Source: Rhynchonema sp. JSB1_4
Taxonomy: Eukaryota; Nematoda; Chromadorea; Monhysterida; Xyalidae
Assembly: GCA_030248065.1 (NCBI GenBank)
Contig: JASAMV010000537.1
Location: 32,949 to 96,948, forward strand
Direction: 5' to 3'
Length of the DNA: 64,000 nucleotides
Positions 32,401-45,700 of the stretch are shown piece after piece (the first letter of the stretch is position 1; each line of letters begins with the position of its first letter). A model generated the notes under the pieces. It was not told the origin of the DNA and did not search any database. It saw only the letters and a list, made by a program, of their open reading frames with translations. A program made the translations under genes and the position numbers.

Positions 32401-34385
32401 CCACAGGTGCAGCAAAAGCTTCACTTGATGTGTGATCAATCTCGTGAACTTATATTCGTGCGCTGGTTTTGGTGATGCAAGTATTGCATTCAAATTGCAC
32501 CATGTAGTGTAAAACTGGGTGACTTAAAAAATAGTGCCGCGTGTGTAACGGAGAAGTGTCACATCCGCAACACAAAATTTGTGTATTATATGCTTTCCTC
32601 AGGGACGGCGCAGAAAACTATGCACAACGGTGACCGCGCACGCGGCGGCGTTGAAAGGCGGCCACAATAATTGGTCAAAGAAAAGTCCCGGTCACCTTTA
32701 TTTGCAGGTTTTGCTTTGAGGGTCATTTTTTTGAATCTCATGGCACAAACGCCCTGCCTATACAGAATAATAACTTATCCCTCCGATGTCCTGTGTCTCA
32801 CTCAGCTGTGCCTACATTTTTGTTTTACCTACAAGCGACGCAGCGCATAAGATTTCACACTTCTTGAAAGACAAATCACTACCACATTGACGTCACACAA
32901 AGTTCAATGCTTATACCGCTTGCTGGCTGACTGTCTTCTGCCTTTTTATCACTGCTTGACTGTTTGACCGAAAACTATTGAAAACTACGCGATGAAAACA
33001 AGTCAATCGGGTCCACAGTGAAACATCAGCGAGCCGCACACACACTGGCACTGCGGGTGTGCACGCGCACACGTCCTTATTCACTCTAAAGTATATAGGC
33101 AATCCATCGGCTCATGGCACTTCCTTACACACACGCATGCAGCAGCACACGCCATTTTCTAAACAAAATGCACACTTTAAGCGAGTGTCATACTTTGATG
33201 GCCGCTTTATAATTTACTCGGTTTTCATTACCTGCTTTACATAACACTTGTCTGCGCTGTTGCAAAATTTGGGGATGTTTCAACGGATAACTGGATAGAA
33301 TATGTGCATTCATTGACGGCAGTAATGCAGCATGCAGCCTGTGTGTGTTGAGTGCCATGAGCTGGCAGATTGCCTATACCAGGGTTCGCTTCGATGCATT
33401 TGCGCGTCATACAAACTGCGATTCCCGCGAAAGTGATTTCAGGCAATCATTTTCTAACGAAGACAAGTCGAGCGAATCGAGCGTGATCATGGTTGGTCAT
33501 GCTTGTGCATTCCGCCGCTTAGTCACGTGATCTTTTTGAGTATCGCCGTTCAGGTGACCTATACGTCCTCCAAGTGCAGTATTTTACTTTTTGAACTTTT
33601 TGTTCTCATCTATCTGACGATACAAACGGACGCCAGGACAACATCGGATTCCAATACGTGAATTTTGCTTGATCAACTTTGACAAGACAAAAACGTGAAA
33701 GGTTTTCTTCGATTTACTCTGAAAGAATGATACCCGATTTGTCATTATTTAACTTATGGCTTACATCTGGAGTGTGATTATTTGAGTGTGGATGATTAGA
33801 AAGCTGTTTTCGTTACCAAGTGACCAATATTTCGATCATTAAAATGAATTAGCAACTTGAAGTTTTCGGAGGCACTGGCTTGATTTATGTACATGTGTAC
33901 TGTATAATACTGATTGCCGAATAAGCGCAGTAGAAAAAGCTGGAGTTTAATTTATCAGGGTACGGGATTATTGACTGAAGCGCCCCCACCTTTAGTCAAA
34001 AATATGATCTCGCTTGGCCACGACCACTTAAAAATATGAGACTTGCGATTCGAAGTCTTGTGGTACATGTGTATCGCATTTTTGACACCAACCTTGAACT
34101 AATGTTACGTCATTAATATGTCGTTACATTGCAACTTCTTAATCATCATTATGACCCGGTTTGCTGTTACTTCAACAACTTTAAAGCGCCACGTATCGAG
34201 TTAACGGCTAGTTTTTTTAAGTGACGTAAAAATTTATTAGAAACATTCCTTTCGATCTACGTCACAAAGTACAAAATTAACGCTATTAATCAACATAAAA
34301 GTTCACAACCGAAGGTTGCATTTCAAAGCTCAGCGAGCAGATTCTATGCAAAAATGTGCAAAATGTTGTGCCTCTCTGTTGAGAG

Positions 34386-34830
34386 CAGTGCTCGAACGGG
34401 ATTGCTTCGGGGATCGGAATCCGGATACTTAATCGCGATCGGGATTTCTTAACGGGATTGGATTTTTCCGGATCAGGATCTAGATCGGGATTAGAGTTTT
34501 TTTAGGCACAGTATTTGTCAGCTTGCAGATACTTTTTCATTCTTTGGACCCCGCAGTCGGGCTACAAAACATCCGCAGCAAAAACTACACCAAATTGTGC
34601 AAAAAGGGCGCAAAATTGATATCTTTTTCACATTTTTGCTGTCCTCAGTTTCATGTCATACAAAAATAATGCAACTGCACTTTTAGCATCTCTATAATCC
34701 CGATAAAAATCTCAATGCCGGTTCGGGATCGGGATTCGAAGCGTTAATTGGCATCGGGATTTTGGGATTTTATCGGGATTGAAATTCTCCGGATCGGGAT
34801 TTCGGAATCGGGGATTCCGTTCGAGTGCTG
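34386..34830. mobile_element. hAT-like non-autonomous element with CGGGAT subterminal repeats
   Basis: Left end CAGTGCTCGAACGGGATT; right end GATTCCGTTCGAGTGCTG, inverted with a few mismatches. Flanking octamers GTTGAGAG and GTTGTGAA agree at 6 of 8. Multiple ATCGGGAT words lie inside both ends; the centre is unique AT-rich sequence without a frame. Confidence 0.7.
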
Positions 34831-36002
34831 GTTGTGAAGAAAACATGTGCTTTTTGATTGTGTTTTGTAAAACCTTTTGCCCCGAATAGAGCCCCATGGG
34901 CTTTATTTGGCAACGTTTCTGAATAGGGCTTTTGGGTGGCTGTATTCACGGGTCTATGGAAACCCCGGTACGCGCAAGGTGCGGGAAAACCTAGATCGTC
35001 GCACGACGCGTTCTGAACGGAAATCTGTGCATTCGCACATATACATAAAAAGTGTAAATTTACTGTTAACACAGATTAGTTAGTGTACATAGTTTGGTAA
35101 CTTTAGGGCGTACAAAAACGCGTCTCTCTCGCTGAAGCAGACTCCGTTTTTGAATCATTGGTGCAATCAAACCGGACAGAGCCGGAGCATTTCGATTAAG
35201 CACCCCTTCCCCCGAAAGAAGCCCCAGGTGGAGGTTTATTTGAAACTCCTAGAAATAAATCGCCTTAATGCCTATTTTGGTATATTTTTGCTAGTATCAA
35301 AACACGAAATAAACCCGAATAAGCCCCCGGGTGGCCTTACAGAACTTTTCCTGTGCTGTACATGCAGGGTTTATGCTTGATACCTTCTGGCGTAATGAAG
35401 TTGCAATACCAAGTGACCTGGTATTGGAAAACCAAGTAGAAAAACATTGATAATACCCAAAAACATTGATCAGTATAATACCCAAAAACATCAAAAACAT
35501 TGCTGCATACACAATGTTGCGTAATGCAGTATCAGACACATATAACTTACATACAGTATACCGTGTGACGTAACTGCTGACGTATCGGAAAGCACAAGGC
35601 AAAAACACAGCCAGCATGCAAGGACGAGCAGCCGAGCAGGCCTACAAATACAGACCATATCGCCTCCATGTGACATAATTTCTATAATTCGGCTTGCTAA
35701 GGCCTACCCACACGGAATGCCGGTACGGTAGTGCTGTTTCCTGACTTGTTGTAGTCTCGTCACGAATTCGACCCGCTTTTTCATTCGTGAGTCCTCCTTC
35801 TCCGTGATGTTTCAACTTTTGGTGCAATTATGACCTGGCTGCAACTTGTACGTCCTTGTTGCTCATCGCACGTCGATGTGTTTGTGTGAAATGGCACTTC
35901 TGTAAGCGATGAATTGCCTAAAAATCAACGACGTTAACGATGACCCACAAAGCCGCATGTTTGTTTCAGAAATCAATCCTTGAACAATAAGAACCTTCCA
36001 AA

Positions 36003-37351
36003 ATGTACTCCTTGAGCGTCGTCTCGGCCGTAATTTTGCTGATGGGGGTGTGCGTAGCGCACGGCTGCTACACCGGGTTCACGGCGCACACGGGTAGACC
36101 ATTGCGCGCACCCGTGTTCACCCCGACACCGTTCAGATGTCAGAGAATGTGCGCCGCGCACCCTGAATGTGGCGGGTTCACGTGGAATTCGATGGGTCAC
36201 CCACTGCGTGATGACGGCAAAAGGAAGCTGTGCTATCTGCACAAGGGCGGTGTGCCGTTATTCAAAAGAGAGTACTCGATGTCTGGTTAGGATGATTTTC
36301 TCTTCTGTTAGAGCGGCAACAAACACATTGGATCGCATCAGCCTTGGTCCCGTTACGTGATTTGCAGTGTTTTTAAATTAATTACAAGATTTATTGCTGC
36401 CACTGATTTTGACCAGCGTGTAAATTTTAGCATCAGCAACTATGTACGTATTATGCTTGTCGAAATGCCACCAGTTAAAAATTTCATAATATTTTCCTAT
36501 TCAAAGCGTCCCGTCGTAACCAAGGTATGTATATATATGTAGATTCAGTCCGATCCGATCACCAAGCTTTGTGCCAGCCTCAATTGATGCGAATCCGTGC
36601 CGGGAAGACTCATTATATAAACGGATTAACCGGATTAACGGATTTCTGCGTGCTGGGGAAACCCTTTTTTTTTTTAAAAAAAAAAACGAGAATCCAGCTG
36701 AACTTGGTCGTGAACCAATGTTTGGGCTCAAGCTTGGCTGGCTTAGGCTTGGGCTTACGCTCACGTCTAGGCCCATATATGTTGGCTTCAGTCTGGCTCA
36801 GCAAACAGCAGCGCAATCACGCGGGGGCCTCACCCATCTTCCAAGGCCCCGGGACACCTTTCTAAAAAACCCCCCCCGAACCCCAAAACCAAATCCTCTA
36901 CCCACTCCCCCACTCCCCCAAACTCCCCACAGGAAGATTGTGTGCTCAACCAGGTCAACTTTCTGAGTCTCGATCTCGGCTCATTCATCAGGATCGATAG
37001 CACCTCGCCTGGTCATTGCTACAGGAACTGCAAGGTGAGAACAGTTGCACAGTTGCATGTGTTGCAGCTTAGATTGTCAGGATGTGTCACTGGCGGATGC
37101 CAACAAAGTATACATGATTGTGTGTGTGTGTGTGGCAGGCGCGCGCCGATTGCATGGCGTGGACATTCGTAACCGAGTCGGTGCTTTTGGACAAACGCAG
37201 TCGGTGCTACATGCGTCATCGTATCGACAATGTGACCACACGCAGTGGCGGCGCGTCCGGTTTCAAGGATTGCGACCCGAAAGGCTTCAAACCGCGCATA
37301 CGCATCCGTCCGGATGGGCTGGAGAGTTGGAAGGACTACGACTTCTACTAG
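36003..37351 (+). CDS. secreted protein with two PAN/Apple-like domains, 3 exons
   Basis: Exons 36003-36285, 36937-37034 and 37139-37351 (TAG) give 197 residues with matching phases. Residues 1-20 (MYSLSVVSAVILLMGVCVAH) form a typical signal peptide. Two cysteine-patterned modules follow: CYTGFTAHTGRPL..CQRMCAAHPECGGFTWNSMG..LCYLHKGG, then DCVLNQVNFLSLDLG..CYRNCKARADCMAWTFVTES..CYMRHRI..GFKDC. The C-x-x-x-C..C..F/W-x-W core followed by a Cys-Tyr/Leu strand is the PAN/Apple pattern, a protein- or sugar-binding fold. The exon 2 acceptor was set at AGGAAG/ATTG because the preceding AG breaks the frame. The upstream intron ends in an unusually C-rich tract. Likely extracellular; the partner is unknown. 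Confidence 0.85.
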
Positions 37352-40300
37352 TTGAATACAGCTGGCTGAAGTTCAGTCACAATTTGTTTACTTCACCCCG
37401 TGCATAATTTCGGCGTAGCAATTCGTCATAGCTGAGCACTTCGTTTACAAGCACAATGTTATTCTTACATACTTTATATATGTACACCACTATTGCATAA
37501 GCGTGTGTAGTCCATTCACTTGCTCACATGACGCCTTTTTTAAGTTGGCTGGTTCGAATTTTTCTGCTCCTCCGCTGATCCATTTCCAGAGAAAAACACA
37601 TGCAACACATACGCGTTTCGAAATGTTTCGAAAACAAAGGAAGGTGTGTGTTTTGCATGTGGTTTCTGAGAATTGATCTGCGGGTGCAGCTAAATCGGAT
37701 CTCGCCAATTTCAAAAAAGTCGTCTCACAACTTGTGAGTCACGAGCAATTGGATCAACTAACACGCACATCACAGCACCTGGTAGAATTTTAGTCTGCAA
37801 CTACAGTATAAGGTACACGCTGAGTTACTATGCCTTTTACCCAGTAATTGGCGTGTCAGCAAGACTGCTACCATGACAGATCTGGGTAGGTTTCACTGAC
37901 ATATCTTTGCTGACAAAAGTACTAAAATTCGAATGGAAGAGATGTGAAGTTAGGGGATTGTAAAATGTGTACAATCTACTGTACGTGTATGCTTTTGCAT
38001 TCGTTTTTCACTCCCACCACCAAACATATCTCAGCAAAGCCTATCCGAACGAGCATTTACTGACAAAGTTTGCGGACAAGGTTTGCTGACGCGTCAATTT
38101 ATTGCCTTCTTTCCCGTTTGGCACAAGGAGTTTGCGTCCGTAGGCGACTTTCAGTCGGTAAGCTATCTTATTCATCTACTGTCTTTATGCCTATAGTTCT
38201 GAAAATGATGCCCTTAAATCTCTTTGTCGTATTTCTATCAATAAAAGTACATTGACTCTTGACAAATCTATCAGAGGACATAACAAGCATTAGAAGAATA
38301 AACACTAAATAACCGGACAAGTTGCACAAACTTCCGGTTCGATGTGGTGGGCGCGGTGAGGCATTGAACCTATAGGCGTGCCAAATGTTACCTATAGGCT
38401 GGATCTGTGGTTCAGGAAACGTATGTATTGCACCTCATTCGCAACTGGTGTTTATCTGGTTCCGTCTGCTAAATTTTGGTTATCTGGTGGGCTTGGATGA
38501 ATGAGCTATACCTACCCTTGCGAGGCGCGTAAAGTATAGAGGCAAGTGCACGAGCGCTTTTTGCAGGCATAAGCGGAAACGCATGTAGCGTGGGTTTGAA
38601 CTTATATACAGTAATTAATTGGTCAAAGTAAATCAGTTCACGAAATTTACGCACTAAACACCAGATAAACGCAGGTTTCAAATGAGGTATAGTACAACAG
38701 GTCGCTCGATCTCCTACGACTGCCGAGATACGGCCTCCTCAAAAAAGGTTTCCATTTTTGTTGTGTCACCCTTGATCTCCGAGTAATATTCTCAGTCGCA
38801 GGATTTTTGGGGCGAACCGCGGTGACTGCGCAGTCACCCACCGCATTCGCACCGGACTATACACAAAGTATGCAACTGCAGTCCACCGCGGTTACCTGCG
38901 ATTGACCGCGGTTGGGTCCGGTTACTATAGTACGCCCTGTCGTGCGGCTTTATGCTTGTCGTTTTGTTTGTTCTGTAATTTATGGTTCTTTGTAGAACAA
39001 TAGGTGGCGTTTGCGTAGACTATGCCGTATATCTAATATAGGCATGAAATACGTAGATGAACAAGCAACAAGAAAAGCAGAAAAGCCGCAAATAATCAGG
39101 GCGTCGGGGACAATTGCACTATCCAGGGAATTTTGAAAAGGACCTTCTGCTGATCAGGATGTTGCTCCAGATGCACGTGTTTGCGCAACAGTTCCATTTG
39201 CTAATCGGCCGGCTTCGGTCGCGTTGGATTCAAATTGTCGGGACTCGAGGAACGATCGAAATTCATGCGACCACTTTGAATGTACTGAAACAAAAGGGAC
39301 TTGAAACATTTTGAATTCTGAGCTATTTGAACAATTTTGAAAAATTCTTGAAACGCTTCCTTGGAATGGTTTGCTCTAAAATGCTTTGGAAATGCCGGTG
39401 GGTAGCTGTTTCGATAAAGATTTGAACCAAGATCAGATGTGGTCATGTTGCCCGCTGAAATCAACGCGACGAGTGAACACGGACTGATCCTATCTTCACA
39501 CGCGCCTGAAGTGCTCTCTAGAATGATCCATCGTTGTAATTGAACACCTGAAATTCGAAGTCACCAACTGCACGTGTTTGTGTGCGTCCAATAGACCACG
39601 CATCAGGGTCGGGTATTGTGGTGCAGGTTTAGCAGGCCTACATAATTTTAGAACGGTGGTCGGATCGGAGACGTTCTGGTGTCGAGGAATTCAGAATAAA
39701 AGTTCGAAAATTAGCTAATGATTCGATTCGAGCAATGAACACGTTCACTGATGCCACTAATTGCGGTCACCACAAATGAATAAAGGGTAATAACTAATGT
39801 AGAGGTTCAGTAGGTGGAAGTTTGACTGGCATGTCCTAGTGTTTTACATAATGTATACCTATGTAGGTACAAGCAACCCTGTTTCGATGTGTGTCGTTTA
39901 TGCATTTTCAAATCTTTTGTTTATTCGTATTCTTAATTTTTTTACTGTTGAAATTGATCTTTTGCTGCCCAAAGCATTTGTACATACAAATGATAAATGC
40001 GTGTTTTTTATTTCACTTTTCTCGCACAATTTTTTCAACGAATTATGACATTTCACACATTATGTAATAACGACGATAAATCTACTCAAACATAGTAATA
40101 TACAAATAAAATAAAGCTATACACGGCAATCCACTTGTTCGACTCACTCTGAACTACTGTAAATAATTTTTGGTTTTCATCGAAATCAGCAAATATGCGT
40201 AGAGTTTCACGGAAATTATATGATTCAAACATGAAGCAATTTTTCGTGACTAGTCCAAACCTGAATTCTTTATAGCATAAGCAGAATGTATACATCAAAT

Positions 40301-40730
40301 TTTGTATGATAATTGTATATGATAGACAAATTTAACAAAACATCAGTAACAAAAATGAGGAACTTTTCTCATAGACATTTTGCTTCATATAGAAGTTTTT
40401 GCGAAAGGCCAGAATCAAAGTTGAATTTTTGGCATGAAACTGCAAAGATTTTCAATGGATTGCGAAAACGTGAAATAAAAGAAAGTAGACAATGAGAAAG
40501 AATAGCAAACGGCATGTAATTTACAACAATGAGCGGAATAACAAAAAACATTTTCGTTCGGTGTAATATAATCAGACAGAAACACGAAAACATAAAACAA
40601 TAGAACATTTGAGCACCGAATGTTTTCATATACATTATGATCACGAGCTGACAAAGAAACGAGGGAGATTGAGATTATAGGTACTTGTAATCCGCATCAG
40701 AAACAGCAACAAAGAACAAACAGTGCAACA
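37352..40730. other. no gene recognised between PAN-domain gene and teneurin 3' end
   Basis: About 3.4 kb with no supported frame. Around 38810-38930 several CCGCGGT/ACTGCG words recur in both orientations. The last few hundred bases before 40731 are presumably teneurin 3' UTR. Confidence 0.5.
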
Positions 40731-42795
40731 TCATACGGCCCTGGTCGGCACCAACCACCAAAAGTTCACGTCGGCATGCACTTGGGGCACATTGTGAGCC
40801 AGCGGTCGTAGTTCGGCTTTGTAGCCGCCGACTTTTCCCGTGTTCTCCAACTCCAACAACTGCGCGGCCGACCATCTGGTGCGCAGCGCGTGTCTGTGCC
40901 TCAATCGTTCTAGTGCCCACAATCGCGTGAGCATTGTCCGTGTGAGTGCGTGCCATTCAGCTGCACCGTCACCCTGCTGTCCGTATCTGACCACCATCAA
41001 CCACCGTTCGCTGCGTACGTGCATCGCATCAACATCCGTTCGTCGTGTCACATTCACGTGTCCGCCCATCAACGTCTGCTGGTCGGCAGACAGACGCAGG
41101 GCGCGTAGGTCGTCCGTCAGTGAAACATCAGTCGGTCGGACCACGTCGAAGCGCTCGAGCAGCTCGGGCGCGTCACGCGACGGAAACACGGTCTGCGGCA
41201 ACAGTCGACTGCCGTTCAGCACCTGAAGTGGGAAGGACACTGATGGGTGACACTTTGGACGATTATCGAACTTGGTGACTTTGATCCGTGACTGTTTGCA
41301 CAAGAGACGCACACGTCCGACTAACTTTGACCAGCGTACAAGGTGCTCTGGCACAAATAACCATTTTTGACTTTCAGGGTGGTCCAATATAGTGGAACCC
41401 GCAAGTGATAGTGCAAATGACACATGACCGAGATTACCAAGTTTGATGCACCCGTTTTGGGTTATGATTTTTTCATTGTGATCGGACCCAATCGCAAAAT
41501 TACACAGCAACCAACTTGACTAGCGAACTCGGCCAATCTGGTTGCAGGTTGTGCGGTGCTGGGCGCGAGCCGGACCAGTGCCCTGCCATCAGTGCTGTTC
41601 GTCAACAACAGTCCGTCACCAATTGGGCTCGCGATTGACGCCCATCGCAGCGTGGCACCAATGCCGGTCGGAGGTAGCAGTCTGTGAAACATTTGACAAT
41701 CAAACATCACTGGTCAAAACTAAACTTTGACCGGCGAAGAATGTGGTTTCGCACCAAAGCCTTACACTTGTCAAAATTCCTGCGACATTTATACAACTTC
41801 ATACTGGAGGTGCGAATTTTTGATATCACTTCACACTTTTTTTTAGAAAATGAGGTTTTGATGCCCCACAAACCTGGACTTTGCGGTCGACAATATACGA
41901 GTGAAATGCATTAGTTGCTGACGCACGGCACACTCGGCAGACACGAGTGCCAGATTGTCACTGTCGCACATCGGGCGTAGCACGTCACCCAACACATCGT
42001 TCTGATCGTGTACATCGAGCAAGGGCGCGACCACGGGCAGGTCGACACCGGCCATGCGTAACCAGTCGTGCACGTCTGCAATCCACATGTGTGACGTATT
42101 GGAGAATGGCTATTTTGCTCGCATAGTGCGCCATTGTTAAACTTGATGATCGATTCTGTTCGGACCTGCTTTGGTCCCACGAATTTTCTCAATGGGTCTT
42201 AACAGATTTGTTAGATTCCGGATAAAGTTCGATCGACAATGCTCTTCATGAAAATACCGTAAGTCACGTGACCAGAACGAAACAGCACCGGACTGATCAT
42301 CAAGTTTGCTGCCGCTGGTCATTAGCCTTGCTCGTTCAGGCACACTGGGCACAACAATCACATGTGATGTTTCACACACACACACACATAGCTGCCAGGA
42401 CCAACCGTATTGCACAGGCGTGCGCAATGTGTGATGTTTCACTTGTGCATATACATCGACCGATTCAGGCATTCTCACATCGAACGCATCGGCGAGTGTC
42501 AACGGTGAAATCGACATGTAACGACCGGACAATGTGTCCAGCGGGCGGCCGGCCACGAACACAACGCCCGTAGCGGCGTCCTGGATATGACTACGGTAGC
42601 CGACAGCCAACTCGAAGTCCGGGTTCGAATCCTGATATTGTGATTGCGAGCTGGTTATGATTGTCTTCGCTCATCTTTTGGAAAAGAAGAAATTGTGATC
42701 GAATATATCTTCACCTTTACGATCGAACCGAGCGGATCGCGTAGCACGCGTTTGTGCAGCGTACCATCCTGGGTGTACACCAGAATCGGCGTCGT
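40731..42795 (-). CDS. Ten: teneurin exons 36-40: RHS core and C-terminal GHH-like domain
   Basis: Exons 42715-42795, 42406-42631, 41874-42075, 41516-41681, 40731-41222 (TGA). The RHS-core signature is present but divergent: [20 protein letters not shown] in place of the usual D-P-L-T-G..H-F-G-x-R-D-Y-D. Exon 38 has the conserved [13 protein letters not shown]. The last exon aligns with the toxin-like antibody-binding domain and TCAP segment: [37 protein letters not shown] and [16 protein letters not shown]. Part of exon 37 (reading VKHHT) is encoded by a GTGAAACATCAC word that also looks like a splice donor; homology supports keeping it coding. Confidence 0.9.
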
Positions 42796-45700
42796 CTGCA
42801 ATCACAATAATTCACAACCATCAAAAAAGCGATCAGCAGAAATATTTCCCCAATAAACTCCAACCATAGCATCCAAGACCACATAGAATCGTCGCGAGTC
42901 GCGTTCAATTGCGAACAACCTATCACTGGGGTCGTACAAGTACTGCGTCATTCGTTGTGTGTCACTTTCGTACACGTGCGTCAACAGCTGTGGCCGATGC
43001 GGCAGTGCGTAGTAGAAATGCGACACTCGCACGCCCGACACGCGCATCACAAGTCGGTCAATCGTGTCGTACGCAAACGACACGTCGTACACGTCTGGCA
43101 AATGTCGACACAATTATGCAGAAATGTATTATAAATGGGCGTAAATTACAAATTGGAGCTCGGATGGGCGGATCTGCTTTGGTCCCGTCAAGTCAGGTGA
43201 CAAGAATTTCGAATGAGGGAAAACTCATATGCATGGATTTGACATTTATGCTGGTCAGAAGTAGTGACACCATAGTATTTTTTAGGACCAAAAAGGTGAC
43301 ATGAACATAAGACAGACCCGTTCGCCGAGTTTCAATGGACTCGTAGAGGAAATCCTACCAAACACAGCTGATTCGAGAATACGAACCTTCCTGCCAAGCG
43401 CGCACCATCCGACCGAACGAGTCGTAGGCGAACTGTTCGTCGCCTCGCACACGCACGGCACCGTCGGCATCGTGCACATAGGCAATGTTGGCAACGTTGA
43501 TGATACGACCACCTGTAGATTAGTGAAACATCAGCTATGGAATGACAACGGGATAACGAACTGCTCCAGAATAAGAAATCCGGTTTGCAGGCATAACTGC
43601 GGCTGGACAACGGCAAGCCAAAATTACTTTTTTAGTCAACCGTTTTTGCGGCTACCGTACTTTTAAACCGTTGTCATGACAATTGTCGTCTTGAACTGTG
43701 GTCAACCCTTGTCGTCATCTGCCATGTGTAATTTCGCGCGCACATGTTAGGGCTGCATGGAAGGTGACGACCAGCATTGACCATTTCAATTGACGACCGT
43801 ACCAGCCCAATTGCCTTCAACTTTTACACTGCCCAGGTGCCCAAACCACACGGCATCATACCATATCCGTCTGAATCCTTCCGCCCAGCTCACTCACCCA
43901 ACGCGTATTCAATGGTGTGTTCATTCATGTTCCTCAATCGTCCGTCAGCGTCGTAGTTCAACTGCCAAGTATGCGGCTGTTCACCGGCCGTGGTCACCGT
44001 AAAACGTTCAAGCCCACCGCCAGAGTTGTAATTGTACGTCTGCACACAAATGTGGTGGTCAAATGATTTCAGTTATGCGTTTTCTCTTAAATGAAACAAA
44101 CGAGAAAATAGGGAACACGTACATGTTCCGTGAGTCCACCATCGCCGAGTGTGAATCGTTCAACGAGCACCTGTCGTCCGTCAGCTGCATACTCCAACTG
44201 CTGTTTGCACATCGATCGACCTCTGCAATATGACACACCTACCGTAACCCAGCACTATACCGTAACCCAATTCCACCGAAATGCGCCCACCTGATCGACA
44301 GTCGTGTCTGTGTGAGCTGTCGCTGTCCGCCGTACATCCATTGTATCACCACGTTGGCACCCACCAGCCTCGTCAGTGCAGCTGCACCGCTCGCGTACTG
44401 AATGGTGTAATCGCGCAACGACGAAAGACGACCCGATCTGAATGCGGGGTTGGCAGACTGTTGGTGCCTCTCTTGGAAACAACGCAATGACCGGCATCGC
44501 AAACACGGCGATCGGTCCGATTCCAGGTCAGGTCCATGTCGAAATTTACTTGTGAACAGCCTTGGGCAACTCTTACGGTCTAAATTTGGCAACATTCACG
44601 CGACCAAGGCACAACCTAACCAACCGCGCAACTTTGACCACCGACCTCGAGTCATAGGCGAGTGTGAGTTGTTCCATTGCCACGTCGCCATCGTTCACAC
44701 TCAACTGCACGCCCGCCAATCGCAGTTGTTCGTCGTAGCTGTACTGAAAATGTGCGCTGCTGCCACCGAATCGTGTCGTATCATTTAGATGTTTCATCTG
44801 CTCAGCACCCAGCTCGGGCACAGCGGACGGAATGTGACGATCGTACAGCTCGATCACCAGTGGACCCTGCAATTCAATATTCAGATCTGCATTTATTTTT
44901 ACGCCTTTATCAAACTTGAAGATCTCCTTTGATTTCTTTGAATCAGGGATATTTCGAGATTTCCACACTTATTCAGATCAGCGTAAAGGCTGCCTATCCT
45001 CAATTCAAACAGTCGTGCCGCAATGGGAAATCTTACTCAATCACCGCATTTCTTCGCAAATTTCAAATTCCCGCGCTCCTCCACCTGTTTCTGCCATCGC
45101 CTGATCTGCCAAGCGCACCGGATCGATCTGACCACCGTCGACTGTGGCTGTCTGTGTATCGTGTGCCGATGTCCGTCATGTAGTATGTCGGTCACGTGAC
45201 CACTCACTGGACGGCGCACGTAGGTGATTCTGAAACATTATGTGTTTGGATATGGGGTTTCTGACTGTAGCTACCGTAACCTGATCGCTACCGTGTACCT
45301 TTTCGTATCGCTCGGCGAGACCAGCTGCACGAGTCTGTCGGAATCATCGTACACGAGCACGAATGGCCTTGCAATCGCAGGCACAAATCGTGTCCGGACC
45401 TGGCGTCCGATCGACTGCAAACTGCCGAACCGATGCACATCGCCCGTTGGTGTGGTCACGTGACTCAGAGCACCCGTTTGGTCGTACGACAGTTTGTAGG
45501 TGACTTGACTCGCAGTATGCACCTCGAATGGCTGCAAATTATTTTCAAGAATTGTATTTCACAAATGTATTCATCAAACGGCCCGGATACGACAACCATG
45601 TCACAAAGCTATGTATGAAGTATACAACATGCGAATGAGAAGTGCTCTTTGTGACTTTCGGATTATGAATGGCTCAGTTGTCATACTCGTTGGTCACGAA

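Larger units (their letters stand above)
30959..36002. other. gene-poor region with small repeats
   Basis: No gene recognised over 5 kb between the MVP start and the PAN-domain gene. The part just upstream of 30958 must include the MVP 5' UTR and promoter, but no element is clear. It contains the foldback at 31905-32041, a C-homopolymer block at 32290-32400, a GTGAAACATCAG word at 33018-33029 and a hAT-like element at 34386-34830. Remaining open frames are short and not protein-like. Confidence 0.5.

Noticed and set aside
32173..32475. Proline-rich open frame of 100 codons
   Set aside because: It is a translation of the C-homopolymer block.
40731..41222. Separate toxin-like gene at the teneurin 3' end
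   Set aside because: It is the last teneurin exon, joined in phase; teneurins normally carry this toxin-related domain as a receptor-binding module.
42406..42443. Donor at 42442 (CAA/GTGAAACATC) ending teneurin exon 37 early
   Set aside because: That donor leaves the wrong phase for the next exon. Reading on through V-K-H-H-T to the GTTGGT donor at 42405 restores phase and aligns with the D-V-x-x-W-L block.
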